Of a DNA stretch of 45,598 nt, positions 10,237-21,728 are shown piece after piece. The stretch is from Scytalidium lignicola. Lineage: Eukaryota > Ascomycota > Leotiomycetes. The stretch is from NCBI GenBank assembly GCA_002812745.2, contig NCSJ02000329.1, positions 1-45,598 on the forward strand. Direction: 5' to 3'. A model generated the notes under the pieces. That model ran no database searches, had not been told where the DNA came from, and saw only the letters and a program-made list of their open reading frames with translations. Position 1 is the first letter of the stretch. Every line of letters begins with the position of its first letter. A program made the translations under genes and the position numbers.

Positions 10237-12020
10237 TTAACAGCGGTTATGGAAGGAAAGTATTTCCCGGAGAGCACAACCGGGCAATCTATCCGGACCT
10301 CCTAGAGAGGGACTCCCAAACATAAGGTCAAGGTAATTTGCGTCAGACTTTGTTATACTGTGCCCTTTGATATCACAGCCTGGTAGTAAAACACTAGGAT
10401 TATGAACCCTCCTGGATTCTGGAATTAAGGGTATATCGGCCACTGCGACTGATTCGAAATCAGCAACAGAATCAGAATTATATTTAATTCCCAAATTTTC
10501 ATAGAAGCCCCCCTCTTCTATCTCCATAATGCGGCGAGCAATATACGCTACGAGTTCTCCATCTAATAACCCTTCCTTGTAAGGTGCGTATTGGAGTAGA
10601 CTAATAGCTTTTCGTCGGAGAGTTGGTACACGACACCTGAGCGCCGCGTAGTAAAAGGGGGGTATGAAGCCGCTATTCATAATGAGATTAAATCCCGACG
10701 TGCCTGCTACTTTGCAATCCGATGTGGTTATACCGTTAAGCTCTTGAGATGCTAACTTCAATAATTTGGCTGACTGATTGATAATTGATATAAAGTCTGA
10801 GGTGTATGAATCATACACCATCTCATTGCCAGGATAAAGAGAGACAGAGATCATGATAGTCATCATTGAGTGATATAAGCGAAGGAGGTGTAAGCCAAGA
10901 ATAGATCGGTGACCGGTCTGGGTAGCTAGAGATGAAAAGCTGATATCAAAAGCTTGTAGCCATAGATTTAAGGAAGTCTCAAGTTGAATTTTGCGGTTAA
11001 CAAAGCCTTCAGAGACATAATTGTGCGCATGAAAAAACCCATCGATTTCCGTAGAAAGATGATAAACTTCGTTCATTAATTTATCGAGATGTTGTCGAGC
11101 TTTGAGAAAAGTGTCAAAATTTTGTGGTATCGTATACTGACCCTCACCAGTAGTGCTTTGACCTATGGTATATAAAAATGAGGAGCTTTGGCCAAAGAGA
11201 GCAGCGTGAATATGAAGCCGCTTAAAAGCGTCAACTAAGTAAGGAGAATTCTTTAGGATTAATGAATAACTCTCACTCTTGTTAACTTCATGTAGTAGCC
11301 TCACTCCATTTTTAAAATGCGTGTGCGCAGCTCTGTACTCGCTCCTAAATATTTCGATAGTAACGAAGAACATGCACGCTACCAGAGCTACTAGTACGGC
11401 ATTCTCATTTTTATCATTCAAAAGCACATTCAAGTGGTTGATTGCTTTGTTATATTGCCGTAGGACTAAACGCCCATGCGAATCTAATGCACTTGTGCCA
11501 TCACTGCAAGCGTGGCTCTCCTGTGTCCTTCTGCCCCTGTGAACAGCACCAAGGGCAATGGCAGCGTGGAATATAGCCGGCTCCGTGGAAGCGATCTGGA
11601 AAACAAAGGTCTCCCAAAACTCGGAATTGAAGACACCAGGGAGATCTACAGATGTGCATAATTTGAAATATTCAAATGCCATCTTTTCTTCCTGGCTCAT
11701 AATATGACTTGGCATCGGAAGGTGGTTATGCATCATGCACTGGGAAGGATTCAGTATAGCCTCAGTACTGTTTGCACTTGCGCCTCCACCCCAGATACCG
11801 TAGCCATCACACATACGGCCCGTAGATAAGCATTTTTGGCATGCTGGCTTCCCCTCATCACATTTAACGTGTCTTATCCTACTCTAAACTTAGCTTGGGG
11901 AAGTCTAGGGAAGTCTAACTAGCGTATGCTTGCCTACCTGCACGTTCTGCAACCTGTTTTTGATCTTGGCCTCCATGACCTGGATCTTTTGCTAATCTGT
12001 TTACTCTTATCTCCGTGCAT
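10237..12020 (-). CDS. Zn2Cys6 transcription factor (Fungal_trans_2-type)
   Basis: Nuclear DNA-binding regulator, 574 residues. Two exons: 11938-12020 and 10237-11878, with a 59-nt GT-AG intron at 11879-11937. The binuclear zinc cluster appears only after splicing: Cys24, 27, 34, 41, 44 and 51 in the C-x2-C-x6-C-x6-C-x2-C-x6-C spacing, following a basic Lys/Arg/Ser-rich N-terminus. The intron splits an Arg codon just after the second Cys. The rest is the alpha-helical fungal regulator domain that starts near KMAFEYFKLCTSVDLPG. The target DNA would be CGG-type sites by family knowledge. It is divergent from the aldo-keto reductase gene with 638 bp between start codons, and it is a paralogue of the regulator at 15818-17892. 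It may control the adjacent enzyme genes; that is inference from position only. Confidence 0.88.
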
Positions 12021-12658
12021 ATTATTTCAAAATAGTTCTTGATCTACGCACTGGAGATTACCAGGTTGGGTCGGACGTGCTACGTAGGATAGGTCCCTCC
12101 TATGAAGAAAGTATGATTCGTCTAGTCAAATACAATCTGTATTCAAACTGAGGCCCGTCGACGCTGGAATTGGTTCGCTCGTCAATTGAGCCATATGAAT
12201 GGTGAAAGATGAGAACAGTGGGATTTCAAGGGTTAAGAAGTGTATGTCTGCGGCTTGGCTGTGAACCTCAAACTCCTCCATTACTAATGCTCGACTCCTT
12301 TCTCCGGGCCTAGTCAAAGCTCCACTCGCTTTGATCCGATTGATCCGCTCGACTATCCCGACATTTGGTTGGCTGGCTCAAACCTCAGTAGACCCTTCCG
12401 GAACAGAAACTCCACATATGGGGAATCAATTGAAGACTCTCCTGATTCATTTAGATGTGTCCTCATCATCAATATTGGAGGGTTAATGCCTAACTCCATG
12501 GCTTTGCCGATTCCAATGCGAACTGAAATTTATAAATATGGCTCTTTCCATTGTTCAACTGCTAACATTCTTCTCCCAGATTACATAGATCTACTGATAT
12601 CATACAACTTCTCAAGTTTTTAAAATTAACAGTTATTCATCAAACTAAACTTTCAAAT
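12021..12658. promoter_or_regulatory. Divergent promoter, regulator / aldo-keto reductase
   Basis: This 638-bp region separates two start codons on opposite strands. A good TATA box, TATAAATA, lies at 12531-12538, about 120 bp before the reductase ATG. Two close TGATCCG copies occur around 12330-12350, and other CGG/CCG-containing sites follow (around 12400), the kind of half-sites Zn2Cys6 factors bind. Whether the adjacent regulator uses them is inference. Open frames in the region have no domain. Confidence 0.55.
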
Positions 12659-13815
12659 ATGGACTCAACTAGGTCTCTTGGTCGTAATGGTCCTCAGGTC
12701 ACAGCAATCGGCTTCGGTGCTATGAGCATTGCTGGGGCATACGGCCAAAAGGACACAGTTGAAGACAAATTGAAGGTTCTTGACAGAGCCCATGAAATTG
12801 GCCAAATTTTCTGGGATACAGCAGACGTGTATTTCGATAGCGAAGACGTTATTGGACAATGGTTTAAGAGGACAGGGAAGAGGTCAGATATTTTCATTGC
12901 CACTAAGTTCGGTTTGCACTTCGATTCCGCAGCAAACGTTCAAACGGAGCACTCGGATCCGGAGTATGTCAAATCAGCTTGCAAGAGGAGTTTAGAGCGA
13001 TTGGGAATTGAAACAATCGATCTATATTATTGCCACCGTGTCGATACGAAGACGCCCATCGAAAAAACCATTGAGGCAATGGTGGAATTGAAAAAGTAAG
13101 CAACATATCATAACACAGGTAGACAGATAATATCGGAAGNAAAAAAATGACGCTGATATATTTCTGATATTAGCGAGGGCAAAATTCGTTATCTTGGGCT
13201 TTCTGAAATTTCAGCCTCTACTATCCGTCGAGCACATGCCGTGCACCCAATTTCTGCAATACAAATCGAGTACAGCCCATTCTGTCTCGATATCGAATCA
13301 TCAAAAACCGACATTCTGAAAACCTGTCGCGAGCTTGGCATCTCTATCGTTGCCTATAGCCCCGTTGGTCGTGGACTACTCACAGGGCAGATCAAGTCTT
13401 GGGATGACCTCCCAGAGGAAGACTTTCGACGAATTACACCAAAATACTCCAAGGAAAATTTCCCCAAGATTCTTAATTTGGTGGACAAGATTGGAGCAGT
13501 GGCTAAAAGACATCAGTGTACTGTTGCACAAGTATGCTTGGCCTGGCTTCTGGCTCAAGGGGAGGACATTATTCCCATCCCTGGTACCAGAACCATCCGA
13601 TACCTGGAGGAAAACACCAATGCAGTGAATATTAAATTGACTGAAGAGGAAGTTAAAGAACTAAGAAAATATGTTGATGAAACTGAACTCATTGGCGATC
13701 GATATCCAAGCATGTAAGTGATCATCTTCTTTCGATGATTTGTATAAAACCATGACTGACGTCGTTTGATAATAGGATGAGCGGTCCACTACTACGTGAC
13801 ACTCCACCGTTGTAA
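12659..13815 (+). CDS. Aldo/keto reductase (AKR13-like)
   Basis: NAD(P)H-dependent oxidoreductase reducing an aldehyde or ketone, presumably cytosolic. Three exons: 12659-13095, 13174-13713 and 13776-13815, giving 338 residues, the usual size. Introns are 78 nt (containing an N at 13140, beside an A run) and 62 nt, both splitting codons after the second base. The catalytic tetrad is complete: Asp53, Tyr58, Lys83 and His126 (DTADVY, ATKFG, YCHRVD). The C-terminal nucleotide-binding blocks GRGLLTG and IPIPGT are present. The second splice adds a 12-residue tail ending DTPPL. It resembles fungal/bacterial AKR13 (YakC/pyridoxal reductase-like) proteins; the physiological substrate is unknown. It is divergent from a Zn2Cys6 regulator gene and convergent with a hydrolase gene, suggesting a small catabolic or detoxifying unit. 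Confidence 0.92.
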
Positions 13816-14499
13816 ATCTTTTTCGGCTCCTGTATGTGATAGGTAGATAGTTATGCTAGCTAGGTTCTAAATTTATAAACTAAATTCATTGCTTTCAATC
13901 TACAAAACACCGTCAAAAGTAATAGGTGTACTGAGAGAATAAAACTAATGCAAAAAATGTACCGACAATAGGCCAATACTAAATTAATTAATTAATTTTC
14001 CGAACCCTGGACAGTAATGTGCCTTTAACAATGCTCTTTTAAGATAATTTTCCTTGACACTCCTGCTGCTAGCGAGAAAAACTTCATAATGACGGTAGAA
14101 ATCCGGCGCCAATATGCAACATCGCTCTAGGAGATATTCCTGTGATAAATAATTTATCCATAAAAATTTTGTTGCCTTGAATAATATGTCTCATCTCTGC
14201 GTTTCAAGTTTCCGAAATTGAGCTTAGAAATACTAAGTACGAGGTTAACTGAGTTTTAATGATATTTACTTAAGGCAAGAGTTGTGTAGACACTATAGCC
14301 AAGTGCGAGGTCTATTTAAAAAATGATTGGACACAGCTCGTAAGACTCATTTTAACAACCACCAACTCCAGAGTCGCCCACCTTTGGAAATATGGTATCT
14401 GAAGGATGCTTACTATTGGACAAAATTACGTTCTGACCAACAGCTCAATAACCTATATTTACTCAGCCAGCACACTCCAGGTCCACATCATCCCTTTCA
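13816..14499. other. Intergenic between convergent genes
   Basis: Shared 3' region of the reductase and hydrolase genes. It has a short TTAA/TAAT microrepeat near 13982-13998. I see no gene; the open frame from 14327 has no domain and overlaps the hydrolase 3' end. Confidence 0.6.
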
Positions 14500-15279
14500 T
14501 CAGATGAAAGATGCCACTGCTTCTAATATAAAGCCAACAGTCTCTTCCGGCTTGCTTAGCATCGGCGAGTGACTACTCGCAATTTCTCGTACAGTTATAT
14601 CTGCTCCAGCATCCTTCACCATTTGTGTCATCATTTTCTGGGCAGCAACCGGGAGCGCCTTATCCTCTGTCGTAGCCAAATACCAGACCGGCACATCCAT
14701 CCATCCAGCATAAGCGTGCTCTCCACCCTCATATAAGGATTTCAGCGACTGCTTTCCAAGCTGCCTGGTCCAATAATTACCCTCTTCTACTGGGAGGTCG
14801 TGATAAAACAGTTCTTGGGGCTCAGCTAGAAAAACGGCGAAACCACTTTCTTCATCTGGCTTCCATGATGGCGGGGGCTTTCCTCCGAGCCCGTCTATGA
14901 AGCTCAAACCTGAAGGACCGAAGCCAGACGCCATTGAGACAATACCAACGACATGACCTGATTGTGTATTTGCAGATGTAGTCGTGGACCCTTTTTGGCT
15001 AGGCCGGGTTAATCCCTTAATCGCACTAACTCCGACGGCACCACCATAGGAATGCACTACAATTACAACATCACGCCCCTGTATGGTCTCTGCTAGGATT
15101 GCATTTCGAACGACCGTGACGTCATCTAGGAAAGTTGCCGCAGGATTGGATGCTGCTGATGGGAGAGCTACCCGGACGCAGTTATACTGCTGGTTCTCCA
15201 GGCGTGAGGTAACTTTGTCCCATACGCTGGCGTTGTGCCCTGCTCCGTGCACGAAGACGAGTGTAGGTTTGTCAGACAT
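14500..15279 (-). CDS. Alpha/beta hydrolase
   Basis: Single-exon serine hydrolase of 259 residues with no signal peptide, so probably cytosolic. The N-terminal oxyanion strand-turn LVFVHGAGHNASVW (7-20) is followed by the nucleophile elbow HSYGG with Ser77, an acid in TTEDKALP (Asp206) and His237 in SSHSPM, a complete Ser-Asp-His triad. The whole fold from the first strand to the last helix is covered. It belongs to the group related to plant salicylate/methyl-ester esterases (MES/hydroxynitrile lyase-like, Abhydrolase_6), so esterase activity on a small ester is likely; the substrate is not shown. Its start codon lies 538 bp from the divergent Zn2Cys6 regulator, and it is convergent with the aldo-keto reductase gene. 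Confidence 0.92.
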   Translation of the reverse strand: MSDKPTLVFVHGAGHNASVWDKVTSRLENQQYNCVRVALPSAASNPAATFLDDVTVVRNAILAETIQGRDVVIVVHSYGGAVGVSAIKGLTRPSQKGSTTTSANTQSGHVVGIVSMASGFGPSGLSFIDGLGGKPPPSWKPDEESGFAVFLAEPQELFYHDLPVEEGNYWTRQLGKQSLKSLYEGGEHAYAGWMDVPVWYLATTEDKALPVAAQKMMTQMVKDAGADITVREIASSHSPMLSKPEETVGFILEAVASFI

Positions 15280-15817
15280 GAGGAATATGTTGTAGTATGA
15301 GTGAAGTAATGGCTAAAATTGAGATACTAAAGAAAGTAGCTAAGAGAAGGAGTATCGACTGGAAAGATGATGGAGAGAAGCAGGCAATATATAGCAATAT
15401 ACCTCCTCATATTGAACTAAAGATTCTTCACTCATCCATTCCGTCAACTCCCCATTTACGTAAGTCACTCCGGAACCTTTTCGTACCTATCCGCATAGGA
15501 CGGAAACATCTCTCTGGATCTCACATCTTAAAGCTGGTTTTATGAGGATTCGATTTGATGTCGTTGAATCATGGGAATCATTGACCAACCAGTTGGAGAG
15601 ATGAGGTGGCGCTAAGCCCTAACAGGACGTCGTAACTGCATGTTGGTGGAGTCGGTGGCAAAGAACCGAAGACTCCACTACAGTATCATAATCTTACAGC
15701 TGAAACAACCACCACAGAGCCACTTCATGTAAACGATAAATCAGCAGAGAGAATGAAAACTTTGCCAGTGCACCGATTGATTGTGTTGCATCAACCTCCT
15801 CTATACGATATACCAAA
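15280..15817. promoter_or_regulatory. Divergent promoter, hydrolase / regulator
   Basis: This 538-bp region lies between two opposite start codons. A TATATAT-type element for the hydrolase lies at 15385-15402, about 110 bp before its ATG. An 8-bp perfect inverted repeat, GTGGAGTC (15646-15653) and GACTCCAC (15671-15678), lies about 140 bp upstream of the regulator ATG and brackets a second short CGGT/ACCG pair; it could be a dimer binding site. Open frames here have no domain. Confidence 0.5.
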
Positions 15818-17892
15818 ATGGACATCGTAATCGTCCAATTTGGCGACCAGCCGCCTAAGCCACCCCGGAGGACGCGAAAGAGTATGCCAAAGTGTAGGAC
15901 CGGTTGCGTCACTTGCAGGTAAGTTGACTCGAGACTGAATAGATATGTAAATGTGTATTGATCGGTGCTATAGGATGAGACATGTCAAGTGCGATGAAGG
16001 GAAACCAGACTGTTTGAGGTGAGTCAGTGCCAATGCTTGTCTCGTTGGCCAAGGAGCTCAGTACAACTAGTATCAGGAGCAGCTACTGGTAAAGAAAGCT
16101 TTATTAACCAAATAATTTTTCAAGATGCATCAGAATAGGACTAACATGCGGCGGTTACCCTTCACTTCGATCCTCAGGGACTGGAACGGGGGTCAGCAGA
16201 AGTTCTCTGGAGCCAAATTCAGAACTACAGGCCCCCGAGTGGCAGCTCGCACAATTGCCTGGCTCACCCAAGGAGCGTCGGGCTATTGAGTTCTTCTATC
16301 ACTGCACAGTGCCCCAGCTATCAGGCCTTTTTAGTCACTCATTCTGGGGCCGTTTCGTGCTTCAGTTGGGTATCCGCGATCCCGCCATTCGACACGCTAT
16401 GATTGCTGTAAGCACAATCCACGAGGCTACGGAGGAGACGGATGTCACGGCACCGTACTCAACTAATTCGATTGCTATCCGAGATGAGAAGGCCAAATTT
16501 GCGTTTATGTCGTATAACAAGGCGATACATTTCTTAATCGAGGAGGTTCAAACGACTAATTCAGAAAAGCCGCTCCTCATCCCTCTGACAGCCTGTATGG
16601 TTATTATCTGTGCCGAGTTAATGAGAGGTAATATAGTCAGGAGCATTATGCACATTGAAAGTGGCATCAAGATTCTCCAAAACTGGCGGGCAGCTCGCAT
16701 CGCCGGCTCCAAACCAACTATAGAAGAAGAATACACGGAGACTTATCTCTTCCCATATTTTGCAGCTTTTAATGTGATAAACACCATATTTGGCCGACCA
16801 TCTAAAGGTATCTACTCCAAGCCTGTCGAACAAATACAGCATATAGGATCGTTCGAGTTCCACGATCTAATTGAGGCGCGGACCACCCTATTTGACATTT
16901 TTAACGTCGGAGTTAGCATTATCCAGTCGGTTGGTGAAACGCCGTACTGGATAGAGGCAACTGAGGAGCAAAAGATTGTGCAACAGCGTGTAATAGTCTT
17001 AGTAGAAGAATGGAACACTGCCTTCGAAGATCTCACAAAACGCTGCTCCCCCAGCTGGACGTCCACGGATACGGGCGGCGCGGACCTCCTTCGCATCTCA
17101 CATCTTACTGCCAAACTCTGGTTTTGGACGGCTCTCAGTCCCAACGAGACGAAGTGGGACAACCACAAATACGACTTCGAGAAGTTGATTGAAATCTCTG
17201 AACGTCTCCTCAAGGTGCTCACCAAACCCGAGAAACATAGTTCACTCTTCTCCTTCGAACTTGGCTGCATCCACACCCTCCATTTCGTCGCCTTGAAGTG
17301 TCGCTGGCCTTTAATCCGTCGCCAGGCCCTCGCCCTCTTAAACACCTGCAAACGCCGGGAAAATCTCTTCGACTCTCGAATCTCGTATAGCATCCTCTGG
17401 CGAATCATGGAGGTCGAAGAAGAGTACCTTGGCATTGCGCCGGGACGGAAATTGAGACCTGATGACCTCCCACCTGAAGAAACGCGAATCCATCGGATCA
17501 ATATCGGGCTCGAAGAAAGATCTGAGAACTTCGTACTGATCAGCCTTCTTTCGAAACCGGATGGCCTGTTTGGAGAGTGGCATATCCGACGTGAATACAT
17601 CCAAGTAGGCAAACAAGAAACATACATGTCAACCTCGACGTCATGGTGCAATAGCGATTTGTTAGAGGCAACAGAAGCAGAGGTTGAATGCAAGCCTCTG
17701 AATGACAGTCTTGCTTCGCCTGGCTTCATCTACACGGTTAGAGAGACCACAACAGTTGACACGCTAAACAGATCCATAAATCCTGCGGGCATGCCTCGAG
17801 TAAACTCACCTCCGTGCGAGAGGTTAATCAGTTTAGTAGGGAATGCCGTACAGCCAATCGGGATGTATTATCCGCATCAAATGAACTATTGA
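15818..17892 (+). CDS. Zn2Cys6 transcription factor (Fungal_trans_2-type)
   Basis: Nuclear regulator of 637 residues in three exons: 15818-15918, 15974-16018 and 16125-17892 (introns of 55 and 106 nt; the second has a TTAAC branch-like site). The zinc cluster is spread over all three exons: Cys30, 33, 40, 47, 50 and 57 in C-x2-C-x6-C-x6-C-x2-C-x6-C spacing, preceded by a basic PPRRTRKS stretch. The first intron splits an Arg codon at the same position as in the regulator at 10237-12020, and both helical domains begin alike (FEYFKLCT.VDLPGVF versus IEFFYHCTVPQLSGLF), so the two are paralogues. The second intron is extra here. Calling only the long open frame would miss the DNA-binding domain. 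The 305-residue frame on the opposite strand is a shadow. It is divergent from the hydrolase gene and may regulate it. Confidence 0.9.
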
Positions 17893-19570
17893 CTCCAGTT
17901 TTTAGTTACAGTTAAGCTTGTATATCTATTGTATATTAAGATGTAGTTAGTTGTTGGTAAATTGATCTAAATTACCAGAAATTGGCATGGTAGGAATTAC
18001 AAAAACAAAGAAAGATAAATCACGTTGGTAATTATTAAACGGATGCATCAGCAGGCCACGAAATATCTAGCGATTAGATTCGCATCTAGGAAGCCACTGC
18101 TCTTTGCGTACGAGAAACTTCCGCAAGGAAAGTATCGTTATCTCGAATATATAGCATCATTCTCCAAATCACCACTCCAATAAGCATCTTCTCTTTCTCT
18201 ATCATTCAAGGCACCTTGACATCATGTCATGAATCAGGTGTTAAGTTGGTTCATGCCAAGAAAGGGCCGCTTCTAGGGTTCTATTCGCTCACCAACAATG
18301 ACAGGCCTCCAGATGATATAGGATGGTTTAAAAAAAGCTTTCATCGGATAGAAGTAAGCACTAGATGGGTGAAATGACGGGTTTTGGACTCGGTAGTCAG
18401 TGCAACTGTAGAGGCAAGAGCAACATCGCCGGTTCTTGAGTAGTCGGTAGATCCTACGACAACGTATACACACGACTGGTCTGGCGGTGTTATGATTACA
18501 GCCAAAGCCAGGCCTCAGGGCATTAACCTACCCGCAACCTAGCCTCGAATTAGACTCAACTTATCGCTAACTCCTGGAATGGGTCAAATTACCTAGTTTG
18601 GATGCGGGCCCCGGGGAAAGCTACCGTGACAATAAACTCTCACAGCTCTTTAGGACATATAGTAGGAGTGTGGGTGACCTGAGACTGGATACAAGATTCC
18701 AGAAATAGAGCTGACGTGCGTTGGGTAACAGCCTCTAACAGTAAAGGGAGAAGTGCAACCGTGACCACAAGACTGGGAACATAGGTGTGGTTTCTTTCTA
18801 GACTAGTCATTACACAATTAAGGATATAAACAAAGCAATGCACCCTTTTGAACTCCACAAGGATAAAAGAGTGGAGACAATTCTAAGATTGGGTGCATTC
18901 CATCACGGGCTGGGAACAGGAAGCTGCAAGCCAAAGATACTAGAAGAATATGCTCTTAAGAATTGGCCATTTGAATTTGAGGGCTATTTAAAATCAACAA
19001 AGATGTAAAATTAAAGAATGGACAGATGACTATTTTAATTAATATGGCACATAACTAAACGGTTTTTGTATTATAAAAATATCAAAACTGCGATATGACC
19101 AGTTGATTAAATGCGCGTCAAGACTTGAGAATAAATCGTAGTTAACTGTGACATGATTATAGTAGCTGCAAAGTAGAATAAAAACATAAGTAGGGTTTCG
19201 TAGCTCTACAGCTGAAGCTAAATCTAACATATATTAAAATTATAGATGTTAGAAGACTGTAGATTATATATATATATCATTCAAATTTGGGAATGCATTG
19301 TTAAAACTAAGCTTCAACGGATTGAGTAAGTTAAATTTGAGTAAAAGTTTTTACAAAAGTCTTCAATAATATATCACAGCACATACAATCACATTGATAT
19401 TCCGGAGCTCTAGAAAAGTTTAAGCAAATATGCTGTCTATACTGCCTATAATGTTTATCTAGTAAAACTCGCAACTCCTATAACTCCCAATCTAATGTAG
19501 CCAAGCATGTCCCCGTGAATTTAACAAGGACCAAAGCAAGTACTCGTACTGTATCTACAACTAAAATTTT
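17893..19570. other. Intergenic, no confident gene
   Basis: About 1.7 kb between the regulator and the Nis1-like gene. I see no domain in any open frame. One 56-codon frame (18838-19008, +) has a protein-like composition (segments such as HHGLGTG and NWPFEFEGYL) but no family and no upstream exon I could join, so I do not call it a gene. The right part becomes AT-rich. Confidence 0.5.
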
Positions 19571-20108
19571 CTAAGCGGAAGAGATGGTGATGTTGTATCG
19601 GAAGTATCTGGTGCTCATCTCTCCGCTCACCTGAAATTAAGAGTTAGTATATCGAATAGCAAAACTCAGCATCCAAAAAATGGTCAACTTACTCCTGCAA
19701 GTGCGGGAATTGCAGCAACAAACTCATAGTTGCCGGCAGTGGTGTCAGCTGGAATAGTCACTTGAGTTGTGGCTTGGCCATCAGCGTAAGAAGCCTCGCC
19801 GCTGCAGGATTAAGGTTAGCCTATAGATTTCTAATGTGAAATGTCGGCAGTTATTGTACTTACTAGATATTCGTATATTGGATTGGTGTGCCAACGCAGG
19901 TATCACAAGGGGCAAAGTGGCCATAGAGACCCCATACAATTCCATATTCGAATTCCTGTTGGATGTAGATACTGGCCTGGCTCTGAACTGAGATGGTTCT
20001 ACCAGCAAAAGCTGTGGAGGGCACCGTGAAACCATCAAGGTAGGCGGAAACGCCCTGGAGAGTAGCGAAGGAAGCTAAAGCTCCGGTGAGAGTCTTGAAG
20101 GAGAACAT
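19571..20108 (-). CDS. Nis1-like small secreted protein
   Basis: Secreted protein of 137 residues in three exons: 19864-20108, 19693-19801 and 19571-19630. Both introns are 62 nt; the second has a perfect TACTAAC branch site. I start at MFSFKTLTG, giving a typical signal peptide ending near GVSAYLDG, rather than at the upstream in-frame ATG at 20192. The mature part reads as a beta-rich domain: a TISVQSQASIYIQQEFEYG segment, a CDTC pair, then TQVTIPADTTAGNYEFVAAI. The SIYIQ segment and the late TIP.....G.Y block resemble the Nis1 family of fungal secreted effectors; I recall this from family knowledge and could not search. A TATATAAAAG box lies at 20208-20217, ~100 bp upstream, and a 45-bp block further upstream (20232-20276) recurs inverted at 21684-21728. 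Confidence 0.78.
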
Positions 20109-20207
20109 CTTAAATTGTGAGGATTGTTTAAAGCTAGAGTGGAATTGTAGTGATATTGTAGTGATTGCTGAGCTTGCTGATGGTCTCTTCATCGATGGAG
20201 GAAGAGT

Positions 20208-20217
20208 CTTTTATATA
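20208..20217 (-). promoter_or_regulatory. TATA box of Nis1-like gene
   Basis: TATATAAAAG on the minus strand, 100 bp before the chosen start codon at 20108, which supports that start over the ATG at 20192, since the latter would leave almost no leader. Confidence 0.6.
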
Positions 20218-20231
20218 TTCAAGACTTCCAA

Positions 20232-20276
20232 CCCTGAGAGATATAATTCGCCTTGACGTGTGTCCGGATAAGTCGT
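20232..20276 (-). repeat. 45-bp repeat block, copy 1
   Basis: Read on the minus strand, it begins ACGACTTATCCGGA, continues ACACGTCAAGGCGAATTATA and ends CTCTCAGGG. It matches 21684-21728 on the plus strand at 42 of 45 positions. It lies ~125-170 bp upstream of the Nis1-like start, just above its TATA box, so it may be a promoter element. Confidence 0.65.
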
Positions 20277-21683
20277 TGTACGGAAGTACCAAATGCTTAT
20301 ATCACCATGCGTTTGTAGGTGCATAGGGTTTTATTTCTATTATTGGCCCACTTATATGCTTTGGCCACAGTTGTAGCATTAGTAGATAGCGAGATATGTG
20401 GCCAGTTACGGTGTATTGATCGGCACTATACGAACGTAGTATACGAAGGGTGCAAGCGATGTAAACAGATAATAAAGTTATGCTAAGCCAAGGGATTGAA
20501 AACACCATAATTAGTCTCGTATTGAGCCCTTTATTTTCTTAATGGTGACCGCAAAGTGGTAAAGTCTTCATGCTCTGCCACGTCTAAATCTTAGCTAGAG
20601 CACAACCTTCAGTACTTGCCCGTTTATGTACCCCTGGATGTCCCGAACCGCCCTGCGATCTGATGCAGTGGAGATCTTCCTCAAGACAAGTGGAACCTTT
20701 ACGAGATGCGCACAAGGATCATTGGACTTAAACCATAACTGTCAAGACGAGCTATTGATGTTGGTAATTGTGGCGCAGATCCGCGACCCTAAGCCCCTCT
20801 TCCCCTTGGGATCGTGGTGTAACGTTGGGAGGTACAGAAGCTCCACCATTCTTTGTTAATAACGGTCATACGAGATGAGGTCAAATACTGTAGAGCCACT
20901 GGAGCCGAACACCAGCACGTTGGAACCAATGTCTTGTGTCAAAGACTGGGTAGAAAAGGCTACACGTACGAAGGACTATGCAAGAAGACAGACCATACCA
21001 TATGCTAGTCATCAAGTGACACAGTCTGCATATGTTATATCGTAGATTCTCAAATATAAGAACATTAAGCCAAGGACACGATGTAATGCTACAGAGGGTG
21101 AATTGTAAACACTAGAGATGAGCGACGAACGTGAACTACGCATTGGCGGGCTACAAGATTTTGGGCTGGATATGGAATGGAAAAGCATGGGGCCCTACCA
21201 AGCATCAAGGGGTGTAATTATGGAGTTCAACAGGTCCAGCTAGCATTATTCGGCTCCTATCGGCCTACAGCCTCAGTAAGCGATTTCTGAACTATGGGTC
21301 AACAGGTAGTATTGCCAAAATCGTAAATAAGTGTTAGGACATGACCCGGCTATGCGGACGGTGAATCGCAAGTGAAGGGGTAGTGCAAAAGAAAACAGCA
21401 CTCTCTGTCATATAGATTAATACCTGAACAGCTTTGTATACTGGATTGTGACGCTCAGGTCTGGAACCTTATGCTCCCTTCAACGGAGCTTGTATGACGT
21501 ACTACTCCGTACTTGACCTCGCATTGACAAGATTAAAATGCCTCTGGTAAGAGGAAGTGTGTGTTCAGTAGCTACTACTAGAATTACCATCAGCAGGTGT
21601 TGCAGCTCATGCTCCCTTGCATTGAAATCCCAAGGTTGTTTATGAATGTCCTTTTAAGCACCCGGTGGGAGAATTACCCAAAT

Positions 21684-21728
21684 ACGACTTATCCGGAAAC
21701 ACGTCAAGGCGAATTATACCTCTCACGG
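21684..21728 (+). repeat. 45-bp repeat block, copy 2 (inverted)
   Basis: Second copy of the block at 20232-20276, in opposite orientation about 1.4 kb away. Three mismatches in 45 were seen by eye. No TATA box or signal-peptide gene follows it, so it may be the promoter of a lost gene copy or the end of a mobile element. Confidence 0.6.

Noticed and set aside
11279..11542. Plus-strand open frame inside the first regulator gene
   Set aside because: Antisense shadow without a domain.
16812..17729. 305-codon open frame on the minus strand
   Set aside because: It lies entirely antisense to the regulator exon, is Arg/Ser-rich, and has no domain; it is a shadow of the real gene.
18838..19008. 56-codon plus-strand frame with protein-like composition
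   Set aside because: No family, no upstream exon that joins in phase, and no TATA box; kept only as a note in the intergenic entry.
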